Of a stretch of 64,000 nucleotides of DNA, positions 36,201-48,051 are shown one piece after another. A model generated the notes under the pieces. It saw nothing but the letters and a program-made list of their open reading frames with translations. It was not told where the DNA came from and ran no database searches. Position 1 is the stretch's first letter. Each line of letters starts with the position of its first letter. The translations under genes and the position numbers were made by a program. Source of the DNA: Lonicera japonica (Eukaryota > Streptophyta > Magnoliopsida > Dipsacales > Caprifoliaceae); NCBI GenBank assembly GCA_021464415.1, contig CM038471.1, forward strand, positions 15,290,422 through 15,354,421, in the 5' to 3' direction.

Positions 36201-38857
36201 GTGTCTTAGATACTTGGTTTTAACATCCTCAAAGTATCAAAATTGATTTTAGAGCTAAAATGCAAAAGTCTAAAAATTGGGATTTTTGGCCTTATGGCCT
36301 GATGGACAGCAGGGTCTATCAGTTGACTGATGGCTTATGCTCAGTCGACTAAGGCCCACTCAGTCGATTGATGAGCCTTGCTTAGTTGACTAATGGCCCA
36401 AAATATTGCCGTTGAAAATCTGACCTTTTTACCATTTTTGGTGCCAAACTTCTACCAAACCTCAAAAACGTCTATATCACTTTTGGGACTATATATACAC
36501 CATTTAAGACACATTTTGGCAATCTTGAACACTTATATAAACTCATCTTTCATCTATTCAAGGTCAAGCTTTAGAATCTATCATAATCATTCATCTTTGA
36601 GCTATCCATTTGATCAATCAAAATATCTAGTATAAGCTTCAAATTGTATTTATTACAACACTTGAAAGTGTTATTGTTAATTGGTCTGAATCACCAAACA
36701 ATTAGTATTCAATTGTGAGAGGTAAATCTCATAGGATAACAAGAAGGTATATTCTTGTCTAGTGACGTGATAGGTAAATCTCACAAATTAGCAAGAGAGT
36801 ATATCTTGTGAAAATATTGTGGTAAAGCAATATTTGTAAGAGTGTGTGAGACAACAATACTTGTAAAGGTTTGATCTTCACTCGGAAGAAGATTGGTTTT
36901 AGTGAAAATTCTCGAGGAACTAAACGAGCGCGGATGTATGGTCTAACAAACCGAACCATGTAGACAAAACATCTTGGTCTTTATTGGTTTAATCTTTCCA
37001 ACCCAAGCTCTTTATTTACTTATTATATTTATTATCTGTTTAGTTGAATTGCTTGCATTCCTTGATATATTTGTTTAGTTAGTTAAATTGCTTAAACATT
37101 TGTTTTATTCTTAAAACATTTTTGAAAATTTTTTAATTCCGCATTTAGTTTCAAAAACCCTATTCACCCCCTCCCTCCAGGGTTAATTTCCGACCAACAC
37201 AATGAAATACTTAATAAAATAACAAAGTTGATTCGACTTCCATAGGGTATCAAAGATGTTCTAAGAAATACTCGGACCTGTCTCATGACCTCTACCCAAA
37301 ACCTGTTTAGTACCTAAAAAGGAAAGATGAGGGAATGAGCCAAACTGGCTCAGGGGGAACTATGGGGAAAGGGAAATGCAATACAAAAATATAATAAATA
37401 AAGAAATGAGGAACTCAAAAAGTAATGCACAATACCGAATTTACATTAAAATTTCAAAATTTGTTGTCAGTCCGCCCTAGCACACTAGCCTACCTCACGA
37501 CTTGCCATAAATATGTACAATAATCCAACCACCACCTCCTCCTCCTCCTCCTCCTCGACCTAATGCCGGTACTAGACATAAATACATATCACATAAGCAC
37601 CCCATCTTACCATGGGTCAGTGCACTGTTAACCAAATTTAATAAGCAACCCATTTTATCATGGACCGGTGCAATATATATAAATATATATAACTCATGCA
37701 TTTCTATAGGGTTGTCGATATGGTCTCAACAAAATGTCCGCCGTCATTCATATCTTGGTAGTAGTAGTAGTAGTAATAGTAGTAGTAGTAGTAGTAGTAG
37801 TAGTGCTCAGGGAAATTTTTATAAAACTAACAAGTGTATCCCATGTGATCCTAATAATGTTATCCACTAGATATAGGTTATCACATGCTTAAATAATTAT
37901 AAAGTTTACCTTTAATACAATTCATGGATTAATTACACAATTTCCCACTTTAAAGCTAAAATTTAGTAGAATAACACTTTTCTTTTATAATCATGTTATT
38001 ATATAGAAAATGTCCAATAATAAAACCATCAATAATAATAAAACATAATCTAAAATCTCATATTTTCCATGAATTTATAATTGTCTTAGTCAAAATTTCT
38101 CAATTTCTACAATTTAGGAAAAACTAGTAAGAGAAGTACCCTCTAATAACCTTATTGAACGCCTCATGCATTTTTAACCTCAAGGTTAAATATGATTTTA
38201 AGATGATTAATATTTTCGAATTTGGTAAATTTTGATGAAAATTATATTATTAAACATGCATGCGACGATTTTAGCGATTTCGGTACCAAAATCTCAAAAC
38301 AACCCATAAATACCAATATTTACTACAACCAACCCTTAATTCCATCATCAACAACTCATATAATAACTAACAACATGCTCAGATTATATATATCAAGCAT
38401 AAACCACTGGCATGCAAAGAAAAGTAAGATTTTAGTACCAATAACTGGTATTACTACTCATACAACAATCTCCAAACAAAGAATAAAGAAATGAGGGGAA
38501 GTTCCTACCTTAGTAACCTATAGATAGAAATTGATAACTCCTAATAGACCACCTATTGCAACCGAATGAGGAAACCAACCCCGAAATTGGATTCACCACG
38601 AGAAAAGCTAGTAATGAAATCCGAGATTTCAGGTCAAAATCCTTGAATTTAAACTATGAAACCTACATATTTCTCCTTCAATCACACACTCTCTCTTTAG
38701 AATTGTGGAGCTTGAAAATGGACTGAAATGGAGGTGGAAGTGTGACACCCTGCGAGCGAGGAGTACTCCCTTGGGTGGAGGAATTGTAGCTCAAAAGAGG
38801 GCATCCCACATCGGAAGATGGGGGATCCTTGGAGACCCATATAAGTAAAGAAAATAA
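36201..38857 (+). repeat. 2.66-kb tandem unit, copy 2
   Basis: It is nearly identical to copy 1 (2657 bp). It differs in the GTA microsatellite (about 15 units with one ATA), in the CCT run, and in small indels such as CATAGGG at 37242. The truncated Cassandra LTR lies at 38741-38853. Confidence 0.95.
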
Positions 38858-41490
38858 GTGTCTTAGATACTTGGTTTTAACATCCTCAAAGTATCAAAAT
38901 TGATTTTAGAGCTAAAATGCAAAAGTCTAAAAATTGGGATTTTTGGCCTTATGGCCTGATGGACAGCAGGGTCCATCAGTTGACTGATGGCTTATGCTCA
39001 GTCGACTAAGGCCCACTCAGTCGATTGATGAGCCTTGCTTAGTTGACTAATGGCCCAAAATATTGCCGTTGAAAATCTGACCTTTTTACCATTTTTGGTG
39101 CCAAACTTCTACCAAACCTCAAAAACGTCTATATCACTTTTGGGACTATATATACACCATTTAAGACACATTTTGGCAATCTTGAACACTTATATAAACT
39201 CATCTTTCATCTATTCAAGTCAAGCTTTAGAATCTATCATAATCATTCATCTTTGAGCTATCCATTTGATCAATCAAAATATCTAGTATAAGCTTCAAAT
39301 TGTATTTATTACAACACTTGAAAGTGTTATTGTTAATTGGTCTGAATCACCAAACAATTAGTATTCAATTGTGAGAGGTAAATCTCATAGGATAACAAGA
39401 AGGTATATTCTTGTCTAGTGACGTGATAGGTAAATCTCACAAATTAGCAAGAGAGTATATCTTGTGAAAATATTGTGGTAAAGCAATATTTGTAAGAGTG
39501 TGTGAGACAACAATACTTGTAAAGGTTTGATCTTCACTCGGAAGAAGATTGGTTTTAGTGAAAATTCTCGAGGAACTAAACGAGCGCGGATGTATGGTCT
39601 AACAAACCGAACCATGTAGACAAAACATCTTGGTCTTTATTGGTTTAATCTTTCCAACCCAAGCTCTTTATTTACTTATTATATTTATTATCTGTTTAGT
39701 TGAATTGCTTGCATTCCTTGATATATTTGTTTAGTTAGTTAAATTGCTTAAACATTTGTTTTATTCTTAAAACATTTTTGAAAATTTTTTAATTCCGCAT
39801 TTAGTTTCAAAAACCCTATTCACCCCTCCCTCCAGGGTTAATTTCCGACCAACACAATGAAATACTTAATAAAATAACAAAGTTGATTCGACTTCCATAA
39901 GGTATCAAAGATGTTCTAAGAAATACTCGGACCTGTCTCATGACCTCTACCCAAAACCTGTTTAGTACCTAAAAAGGAAAGATGAGGGAATGAGCCAAAC
40001 TGGCTCAGGGGGAACTATGGGGAAAGGGAAATGCAATACAAAAATATAATAAATAAAGAAATGAGGAACTCAAAAAGTAATGCACAATACCGAATTTACA
40101 ATAAAATTTCAAAATTTGTTGTCAGTCCGCCCTAGCACACTAGCCTACCTCACGACTTGCCATAAATATGTACAATAATCCAACCACCACCTCCTCCTCC
40201 TCCTCCTCGACCTAATGCCGGTACTAGACATAAATACATATCACATAAGCACCCCATCTTACCATGGGTCAGTGCACTGTTAACCAAATTTAATAAGCAA
40301 CCCATTTTATCATGGACCGGTGCAATATATATAAATATATATAACTCATGCATTTCTATAGGGGTGTCGACATGGTCTCAACAAAATGTCCGCCGTCATT
40401 CATATCTTGGTAGTAGTAGTAGTAGTAGTAGTAGTAGTGCTCAGGGAAATTTTTATAAAACTAACAAGTGTATCCCATGTGATCCTAATAATGTTATCCA
40501 CTAGATATAGGTTATCACATGCTTAAATAATTATAAAGTTTACCTTTAATACAATTCATGGATTAATTACACAATTTCCCACTTTAAAGCTAAAATTTAG
40601 TAGAATAACACTTTTCTTTTATAATCATGTTATTATATAGAAAATGTCCAATAATAAAACCATCAATAATAATAAAACATAATCTAAAATCTCAGATTTT
40701 CCATGAATTTATAATTGTCTTAGTCAAAATTTCTCAATTTCTACAATTTAGGAAAAACTAGTAAGAGAAGTACCCTCTAATAACCTTATTGAACGCCTCA
40801 TGCATTTTTAACCTCAAGGTTAAATATGATTTTAAGATGATTAATATTTTGGAATTTGGTAAATTTTGATGAAAATTATATTATTAAACATGCATGCGAC
40901 GATTTTAGCGATTTCGGTACCAAAATCTCAAAACAACCCATAAATACCAATATTTACTACAACCAACCCTTAATTCCATCATCAACAACTCATATAATAA
41001 CTAACAACATGCTCAGATTATATATATCAAGCATAAACCACTGGCATGCAAAGAAAAGTAAGATTTTAGTACCAATAACTGGTATTACTACTCATACAAC
41101 AATCTCCAAACAAAGAATAAAGAAATGAGGGGAAGTTCCTACCTTAGTAACCTCTAGATAGAAATAGATAACTCCTAATAGACCACCTATTGCAACCAAA
41201 TGAGGAAACCAACCCCGAAATTGGATTCACCACGAGAAAAGCTAGTAATGAAATCCGAGATTTCAGGTCAAAATCCTTGAATTTAAACTATGAAACCTAC
41301 ATATTTCTCCTTCAATCACACACTCTCTCTTTAGAATTGTGGAGCTTGAAAATGGACTGAAATGGAGGTGGAAGTGTGACACCCTGCGAGCGAGGAGTAC
41401 TCCCTTGGGTGGAGGAATTGTAGCTCAAAAGAGGGCATCCCACATCGGAAGATGGGGGATCCTTGGAGACCCATATAAGTAAAGAAATGA
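38858..41490 (+). repeat. 2.66-kb tandem unit, copy 3
   Basis: This is the last copy (2633 bp), with 9 GTA repeats near 40410-40436 and a scatter of substitutions (for example CAGATTTTCC at 40693). Here the Cassandra LTR is not cut and continues to 41721. This copy therefore retains the original right-hand junction. Confidence 0.95.
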
Positions 41491-41721
41491 TCGCTAATTA
41501 AGTACGAGGCCTTTTGGGGGCTCACTAGCTTCGGATCACATAAGAACTCCAAAGTTAAGCGAGTAGAGGACCAGAGCAATCTCAAGATGGGTGACCTCCT
41601 GGGAAGCTGGTCGTGAGCTCCCAGAAACAAAGCCGTGAGGGTAGATGTTTCGGGGCTGAGGCCTGACTGAACGCTACTTAGAGCGGACAATATCGTACTG
41701 AGGTGGGACCGGGTCGTTACA
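41375..41721 (+). mobile_element. Cassandra-type solo LTR (complete)
   Basis: It is 347 bp long, TGTGACACCC to GGGTCGTTACA, with perfect target duplication GGAAG (41370-41374 and 41722-41726). A 5S rRNA-like core in the middle is the hallmark of Cassandra TRIM retrotransposons. No second LTR or internal domain is present, so it is a solo LTR. The tandem unit boundary falls inside it at 41490, so the triplication happened after this insertion. Confidence 0.92.
41531..41625 (+). promoter_or_regulatory. 5S rRNA-like Pol III promoter core in the Cassandra LTR
   Basis: The sequence aligns by eye with the internal promoter of plant 5S rRNA genes: AGAACTCCAAAGTTAAGCG (A-box region, about 41543-41561) and GATGGGTGACCTCCTGGG (C box, from 41586). 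The 5' third and the ends of a real 5S gene are not conserved, so this is not a 5S rRNA gene. In Cassandra elements this segment is known to be a 5S-derived promoter. Confidence 0.88.
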
Positions 41722-41726
41722 GGAAG

Positions 41727-42397
41727 AGGTTTAAAAAGTGAGTCAAAGATGGTCAATTCGTAAAAAACAATGTTGGGACCAAAATGTAAAAATAGTTTTG
41801 TTAGCTTGGACCAAATTGTAAAAAAAATTGGCAGCTTGGACCAAAATGACATTTTCTCCAAGAAAATAACCGAACTAGCTCATTTCACGTTTGGATTACG
41901 ATGAAACTTTATAGAATTAAAAAAATAAATATATATTACTTCTCGGACAAGATGAAACTCAATTCAGGGTCTAGAAGTCATCGAAGCAAAAGTTAGTACT
42001 CGATACAAATTTCAAGGTTTTAAATTGAAATCTTCAAAAGTTTAAAATACGGATCACCTGTTTGGTTCATTTTTAAAAAAAAATACAAAAGTCAACTTTA
42101 GTTCACACTTTCCACAATTTAGTTTACTCTACTTTCTCTTTTATAAAATTTTTAAAACACCATAACTTTAAATCAAAAAATCGGAATTAGATAATATATA
42201 TATATATATTTTTGAAACCTACTCATCGAAATCTATAAAATAAGATCCATCGTGACTATTTTTTGAGTTTTTTTGAATTGGATGAAAAAAATCCCAACAA
42301 AAACAAAATTCACTTTTCAACATACTTTCATGCTTTTTAAAAATTTAACTCAAAAACTCAACTTAAAACATTAACCAAACTGGCCCGGAGTGTTACA
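41727..42397 (-). mobile_element. Terminal part of solo LTR G
   Basis: This is G sequence after the Cassandra insertion, ending GGAGTGTTACA. It contains three spaced copies of an AGCTTGGACCAAAATG-like motif between about 41770 and 41850, plus a (TA)n run near 42198. There is no coding signature. Confidence 0.7.
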
Positions 42398-42574
42398 TTT
42401 ATTCCTCAGGAAGCATTTTCCCAACATTGTGCGAGATGTTAAGTTATTAGAGTTCCTAGACTTGAAGAAGAAGGACATGTCTGTAACGCAGTATAAGGCA
42501 CGCTCTCTCAATTATCTCGTTTTGTAATATAGGTTATTCTTATGAGAGGAAGGCTCGGAGATGCTAATACCAAC
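42398..42574 (+). pseudogene. Element H gag, piece 2
   Basis: It continues piece 1 in frame as LRKHFPNIVRDVKLLEFLDL and then KKKDMSVTQYKAR, the central capsid signature of gypsy gag (F..yFP...r....EF..L.q...sv.eY...f). After LNYLV the frame decays. It is cut at 42574 by element M and resumes after 51614. Confidence 0.85.
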
Positions 42575-44595
42575 TATGACGCCCGAAATCCTGTTAAGAG
42601 GATTTACCCTCCGGGACCTGGTTAATCACGAAGCCGTACTCGACGGCAATCCTAGAACTTAGAACAATAAGCAACAATTATATCCATGAAACTAAAATTC
42701 ACACCATAACCATATCATATAAAGTATAGGTGACAAGCCTCTAATGAGGTTTCAAAACGTAAGTCCACAATCCTTAATTTACATATCAGTCATAGAGGAA
42801 ATAGACATATTACATATCACATCGTTAGTGTAAACAAAATTTTAAGATCAATGGTCCTTCCATTCGAAGGACCCTCAATTAACTATGAAGTAGGAAATGA
42901 GGCAGTCTAAAAAGCGTCATCCTTCCTTTTTCCCTTTCCCGATGATCCTGTAGAAGTACTTATATAGAAAATAGTAGGGGTGAGTCAAACTGACTCATTG
43001 GGAATCATATAATAATTTAAATTTGGAAAAAGTAGTAAGACCTTTACCCGTTATATATACACATAAATGTAAGTAGCTTACACCAACAACCTTGTAATAT
43101 AACTGTTACGGGCATCACCTCAGAACTCTCGAATCATAAATCTCAATGATAATCGCATCTATCAAAGCATATAACTAGGTCTGCATTTCGTGGCCTTTCA
43201 ACCACGCGGCAGCATGGCCTCCCGTTATTTTCCGTGCACGGTTTCGAGTCTTGCACCCAGGAGCTCTCTGTCCTAACTTAAAGTCTCAATCGTTAGAGAC
43301 GAACCTGGGACTTATCATGGACTAGCGCTTGTAACAATTCTCTAAGCAAACCAATTGTCTCTCGTCCAAGAAAACAATTACAACAAGCATTCACAATTCT
43401 CCATTTTGTATAAAACTCAACACTTCAAGTAATAAGAGAGATTCTCATATAAATGAACTCAATACGCATAAATAATTATTTATTAGTTGTCTCATAAAGA
43501 AAATTTCACCACTTGGCCCGGCCAAAGACATTACATGTTTTCTAACAAGGTTCTTTATCCGTAAAATGTAATCCAAGTGGGTTTTGATGAAAGACAAGTA
43601 TCTAATAGAAATTTCTTGTTCAATCATGTTATTTGAGCCATACATAGATAACTAGAATTATTAATTTAAACTATAAGTCACAATCTCACCATATACCTAA
43701 AACATGTGTAGTTAACTTAGGGTTTTTGAACAAGTAAGTAATATAATGAGAATCAAACCATAATAAGGTAGAAAAATAGTTTTGATACTAGATTCCCACC
43801 ACTATGAAGCTCTAATTCCGAAAATGATGGTGTGACGATATCTTCTCCTCAAGAGATTGAAACCCTAAAGCTCTGCTAGGCTTTAATAGAGGTGCGGAAG
43901 GTTGAAGATGAAGGAGAAGAAGATGATTCGGAAGCCAAAGCGTGGCTCAATGGATTGAAGGTCTTCCAAGCTCCAAGGAACTCCCTCCTAGGTTGCTCTC
44001 AAATCCCTCACTCTCCCTTGGATAGTTTTGGTCGAAAGCAGAGGAGAAAGGGGGTTAAAAACGTGAGTTTTCGAGTCAAACGTGGTCAAAATCGACCTAC
44101 AAGGCTTACCATGATCGATCATGAACTGTTCTATTATGGTCTGGTTTTCCCATGATCAATCATGGTCTTCCATGATCGATCATGGTGACTGCTGCAACAA
44201 ACTGTCACCTTAAGAGCCTAAAATGAGCCTCGAAACGTCCGAATCTTGACTCGGGCCAAACATAAAACTTGTAGAGGGTAATGAGAGGAAGATTTGGCCA
44301 TAAACAAGGATTAATTTGGACATTGGATGATGAAGTTATGGTTTCTCAAAGTTGACCAAAATTTAGTAAATCGCGTAGAACTGAAACACGCGTTTAAGAT
44401 CTCGTTTTCAATTTGGACCACCCGAATGATGAAACGATTGGTCATTCAAACTTAATTACACTATAACAACATGTCCAAGGCTTGAAACTACAAGTGGGTA
44501 AATTACATCACAAGAACGCTAGCCGAAACACAACTTATCAACTACACAAAATAAGGTGAGAGTTTTAAAAGCAAAATAAGGCTTGGGGTATTACA
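42575..44595 (-). mobile_element. 3' LTR of element M
   Basis: It is 2021 bp. On the plus strand it reads TATGACGCCCG (expected TGTGACGCCCC) to GGGGTATTACA. It is highly similar to the 5' LTR (1977 bp) but has accumulated indels and substitutions, for example an extra segment near 42736-42785. The palindrome array is at 44109-44185. Confidence 0.93.
44109..44185. repeat. Palindrome array, CATGATCGATCATG core (3' LTR of M)
   Basis: Three copies are present: CCATGATCGATCATGA (44109-44124), CCATGATCAATCATGG (44150-44165) and the perfect CCATGATCGATCATGG (44170-44185). The 5' LTR has the same three at 51128-51203. Confidence 0.92.
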
Positions 44596-44609
44596 ACCTC
44601 CCCTCCTTA
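44596..44609 (-). other. Polypurine tract of element M
   Basis: On the minus strand TAAGGAGGGGAGG directly precedes the 3' LTR, as in element A. Confidence 0.85.
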
Positions 44610-44655
44610 GGAAATTTCATCCTCGAAATTAAAGTGAGCAAGGTTAGAGGGTACC

Positions 44656-46320
44656 TTAATTGATTAAGTGTGGGTATCTCGCCTGAATTTCTGACTCGAG
44701 CTCCCACGTGGCTTCTCCCACGCCATGATATTGCCAGATGACTTTCAGCAAAGGTATTACTCTATTACGAAGGACTTGTTCTTTGCGATCGACCACAGCT
44801 ATTGGACATGTCTCATAAGATACATCCTCATTGATTTCAAGTTCTTTAGTCGGGATAATATGAGAGGGATCCGGCACATATTTACGAAGCATCGATACAT
44901 GGAATACATTGTGAACACGTTGCAGTGAAGGGTACAAAGCTAAACGATAAGAAACTGATCCTACACGCTGAGTTTCTTCAAACGGTCCAATATATCTCGG
45001 GGCCAACTTCCCCTTGTTTCCAAAGCGCACCACGCTATGATGAGGCTTGACTTTAAGAAATACATAGTCACCCACTTCAAACTCAAGAGGTCGTCGCCTC
45101 CTATCAGCTTAACTTTTCTGGCAACTTTGGGCCGTTATCAACCGTTGTTTGATCATCTTGATCTTCTCGGTGGTTTCTTGAACTAATTGTTGTCTAAGTA
45201 ATGAAGCTTCCCTGGCTTTGACCCAACACACTGGCGATCTACAGGGTTTGCCATACAAGGCCTCATAAGGAGCCATACCAATACTGGTTTGAAAGCTATT
45301 ATTATAAGCGAATTCGGCTAGAGGGAGGTAGTCATCCCAATTACCCCGAAAGTCTAAAATACATGCTCTAAGCATATCCTCAAGAATTTGGATTGACCTC
45401 TCTGACTGCCCGTCGGTTTGAGGATGGAATGCTGAACTAAAAGTCAATCTCGTGCCCATGGCTTGCTAGAGAGCTTCCCAAAATCGAGATGTAAAATGGG
45501 GGTCACGATTAGAAACAATTGACAACGGTACTCCATGGAGCCTAAAAATTTCATTGACATAGAGTTTCGCTAGTTTTTTCAAAAAATCAGTTTCACAGAT
45601 CGGTAAGAAATGGGATGATTTAGTGAGTCGATCAACAATTACCCATACTGCATCATGCTTCTTTTGCGTTCTCGGCAATCCTATGAGAAAGTCCATGGTA
45701 ATGTTTTCCCACTTTCACTCGGGAATGGGAAGAGGCTGAATTTGTCCTCCGGGTTTTTGGTGTTCAATTTTGATATGCTGGCACGATAAGCAATGTGACA
45801 CAAAGGTTGCTACATCACGCTTCATACCCTGCCACTAGTAAGTTCGTTTTAGATCTCGGTACTACCTGGATGAATGGTGAGCTGGGAATTATGGGCTTCG
45901 GATAGGATTATTTGTTTCAGTTCATTGTTGGAACGTGGAACTACTAATCTCCCCTTATATCGAAGGCCTCCATCCTTACCCAGGGTGACATTCTCTACCT
46001 GTTCACCAATCAGAATTTTATTCCGACATTCTACTAAATCTCTATCATTTTCTTAGCACGCAATTACTTGGTTATGCAAAACTGGAGTAGCTACAAGATT
46101 AGACAAGAAGGCTATGTTTTGCTTGTGACGAACCACCAAATTGTATCGCTGGAGTTCCTCAAGTAGTCTCCACTCGCGACACCTCAAGGCAGAAATGGAA
46201 CCTGTGATTTGCGACAAAGTGCATCAGCTACAACGTTGGCTTTACCCGGATGATATTGAAGAGTGAAATCGTAGTCCTCTAAGTATTCAACCCAACGGCG
46301 TTGTCTTAGGTTAAGATCCT
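44656..46320 (-). pseudogene. Element M integrase with chromodomain-like tail
   Basis: On the minus strand this contains, in order, the H2C2 start (ILSEAHNSQLTIHPG near 45890), a disrupted zinc-domain second half, the catalytic core (MDFLIGLPRTQKK, then IVSNRDPHF, then HPQTDGQSERSIQ with the conserved Glu) and the C-terminal module GPFEETQRVGSVSYRLALYP. A chromodomain-like end follows (VVDRKEQVLRNRVIPLLKV ... EATWELESE). Three long open stretches (45696-45466, 45459-45109, 45075-44656) share one frame and are separated by single stops. A frameshift lies in the zinc-domain region. The enzyme would insert the DNA copy, and the tail would direct it to marked chromatin. Confidence 0.9.
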
Positions 46321-46321
46321 T

Positions 46322-46612
46322 CTATGTAAAGATATACCTAAGGCTTTTATGATCAGAGAATACCTTAAATCGTTCTCCATATAGGTAATGGCACCATATC
46401 TTTAATGCAAAAACAACGGCAACAAGCTCAAGATCATGAGTTGGATAATTCTTCTCGTGAGTCTTCAACTGCCGAGACGCATATGCAATTACATGTTCAA
46501 GTTGCATGAGGACACAACCCAAACCCAAATGGGATGCATCACAATAAATAACATAGCCTAAGCCTCTCTTTGACAAGGCAAGAACTGGAGCAGTGGTTAA
46601 GCTGTACTTCAA
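46322..46612 (-). pseudogene. Element M RNase H segment
   Basis: It reads [20 protein letters not shown], then [13 protein letters not shown] and [19 protein letters not shown], the Ty3-type RNase H signature with its first catalytic Asp in YCDAS. It lies one frame off the preceding reverse transcriptase because of a one-base slip near 46640. It stops at a TAG (46324-46322) that replaces the usual Gln after YIFT. Homology continues beyond the stop as [20 protein letters not shown]. Confidence 0.88.
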
Positions 46613-48051
46613 CTCATTAAAGGATTCTTTGCAACTATCATCCCATATGCCTTTTGCGTAAGGCGTGTAAGTGGAACAGCTATGTGTGAGAAATTTTTGA
46701 CGAACCGCCGATAATAACTAGCTAACCCAAGAAAACTACGAATTTCTGACACATTGGTGGGACGGTTCCAATTCAAGACGGCCTCCACTTTAGTGGGATC
46801 CATAGAGATACCTCCTCGCGAAACAACGTGTCCCAAAAATTTCACCTCATCCCTCCAAAAATCACATTTGGAGAACTTTGCATAGAGCTGGTGATTTCTA
46901 AGCAGCTGAAGAGCAGTACGAAGATGCTTCTTATGCTCGACCTCGGAACGAGAGTAAATGAGAATATCATCAACAAAAACCACCACAAACTGATCTAAGA
47001 AGGGCCGAAAAATGCGATTCATAAGGTCCATGAATGCAGCCGGCGCATTAGTTAGCCCAAAAGGCATGACCAAGAATTCAAAGTGACCATAGCAGGTGCA
47101 AAAGACTATTTTAGGGATATCCGTCTCATGGACATGCAATTGATGATAACCTGATCGCAAGTCAATCTTAGAGAAGAAATAAGCGCCTCGAAGCTGGTCA
47201 AATAAATCATCAATACGCGAAAGAGGGTACTTGTTTTTAATGGTAACCTGGTTGAGTTGACGATAATCAATACAAAGGCGGAGCGACCCGTCAGCCTTTT
47301 TGGCAAACAAGACTGGTGCTCCCCATGGGGACGAGCTATGTCGAATGAACCCTTCGGATAAAAGATCATTTAATTGAGTCTTGAGCTCACCTAGCTCTGC
47401 TGGAGCCAAATGGTAAGGTGCAATAGAAATGGGCGTGGCTCCTGATACTAAATCAATACTGAATTCGATCTCCCGATGTGGGGGTAACCCAGGCAAGTCG
47501 TCAGGAAATACATCCAAGAACTTATTAACTATCGGGACGTCTTGAGGAGTCAATGGCGTGATTTTGGTACTCACTATGCTTGCTAACCACCCTATAAAAT
47601 CTCGTTGTTCCTTCTTGAGAGCATAAGTTACCAGATATAGATTGTATTTCTCTCCATAAAAGACAACTTTTTCACCCCAAAGATGAGAGACGATAACTTT
47701 CTTAGCGTGACAATCTATTGTGGCTTGGTACTTCGTTAACCAATCCATCCCAAGGATTAAATCATAAAGACTCATGTCGATTAGAAGAAAACTATCCTCC
47801 ATGTGATAGTCGGAGTGAAGGGAGATAATTACTGAGCAATAGTGGCTTAAACAAACACTAACTCCTGTAGGCATGCCAATACTAATGGCTACATCTAACT
47901 TCTTTGGTTTGAAACCCAAACTTACAGCACATGCAATTGATAGGAAGGAGTGAGATGCACCAGTATCGAATAAAACTTTAACACCAGTATTAAAAAGAAC
48001 GAGACTACCTTCCATCACAGTATGGTCCTCTTGGCTCGCCACCGAAGTCAA
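46609..48051 (-). pseudogene. Element M protease and reverse transcriptase
   Basis: An uninterrupted 480-codon stretch, the longest open frame in the window. Residues 25-40 ([11 protein letters not shown]) hold the aspartic-protease DTG. The reverse transcriptase occupies about residues 205-440: [58 protein letters not shown] and the catalytic FVDDILIYS (an F-V-D-D version of the YxDD box). After [20 protein letters not shown] the frame slips. The M at the annotated start is internal. The true polyprotein starts in gag upstream, in the same frame. Confidence 0.93.

Larger units (their letters stand above)
29305..42397 (-). mobile_element. Solo LTR G, expanded by nested insertions and a triplication
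   Basis: The ends are TGTAACAACCC and CCGGAGTGTTACA. The perfect target duplication is TTTAT (29300-29304 and 42398-42402). Removing the copia element, the Cassandra LTR and two extra tandem copies leaves about 2.5 kb. The orientation is judged from the GGGAATGAGCCAAACTGG block near 34671, which reads as in the minus-strand LTRs. No coding sequence belongs to it. Confidence 0.85.

Noticed and set aside
33733..41128. Sets of identical 66-90 codon open frames repeated three times.
   Set aside because: They repeat only because the DNA is a tandem array, and they lie in LTR sequence, some crossing element boundaries. Repetition here is not evidence of coding constraint.
33541..41490. A CRISPR-like or phage-type repeat array.
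   Set aside because: The units are kilobase-sized fragments of plant LTRs in eukaryotic DNA. There are no short repeats with spacers.
41531..41625. A 5S rRNA gene.
   Set aside because: Only the internal promoter region is conserved, the ends are wrong, and it lies inside an LTR with its own target duplications.
41331..41861. A 176-codon open frame on the minus strand, the longest one not matching a retrotransposon protein.
   Set aside because: It spans the end of LTR G, both Cassandra LTR boundaries and the 5S-like core. It has no domain signature, so it is an accidental frame.
43892..44155. An acidic, glutamate-rich 87-codon frame, repeated near 50905.
   Set aside because: Both copies are the same part of the two LTRs of element M, upstream of the palindrome array. 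No protein family was recognised.
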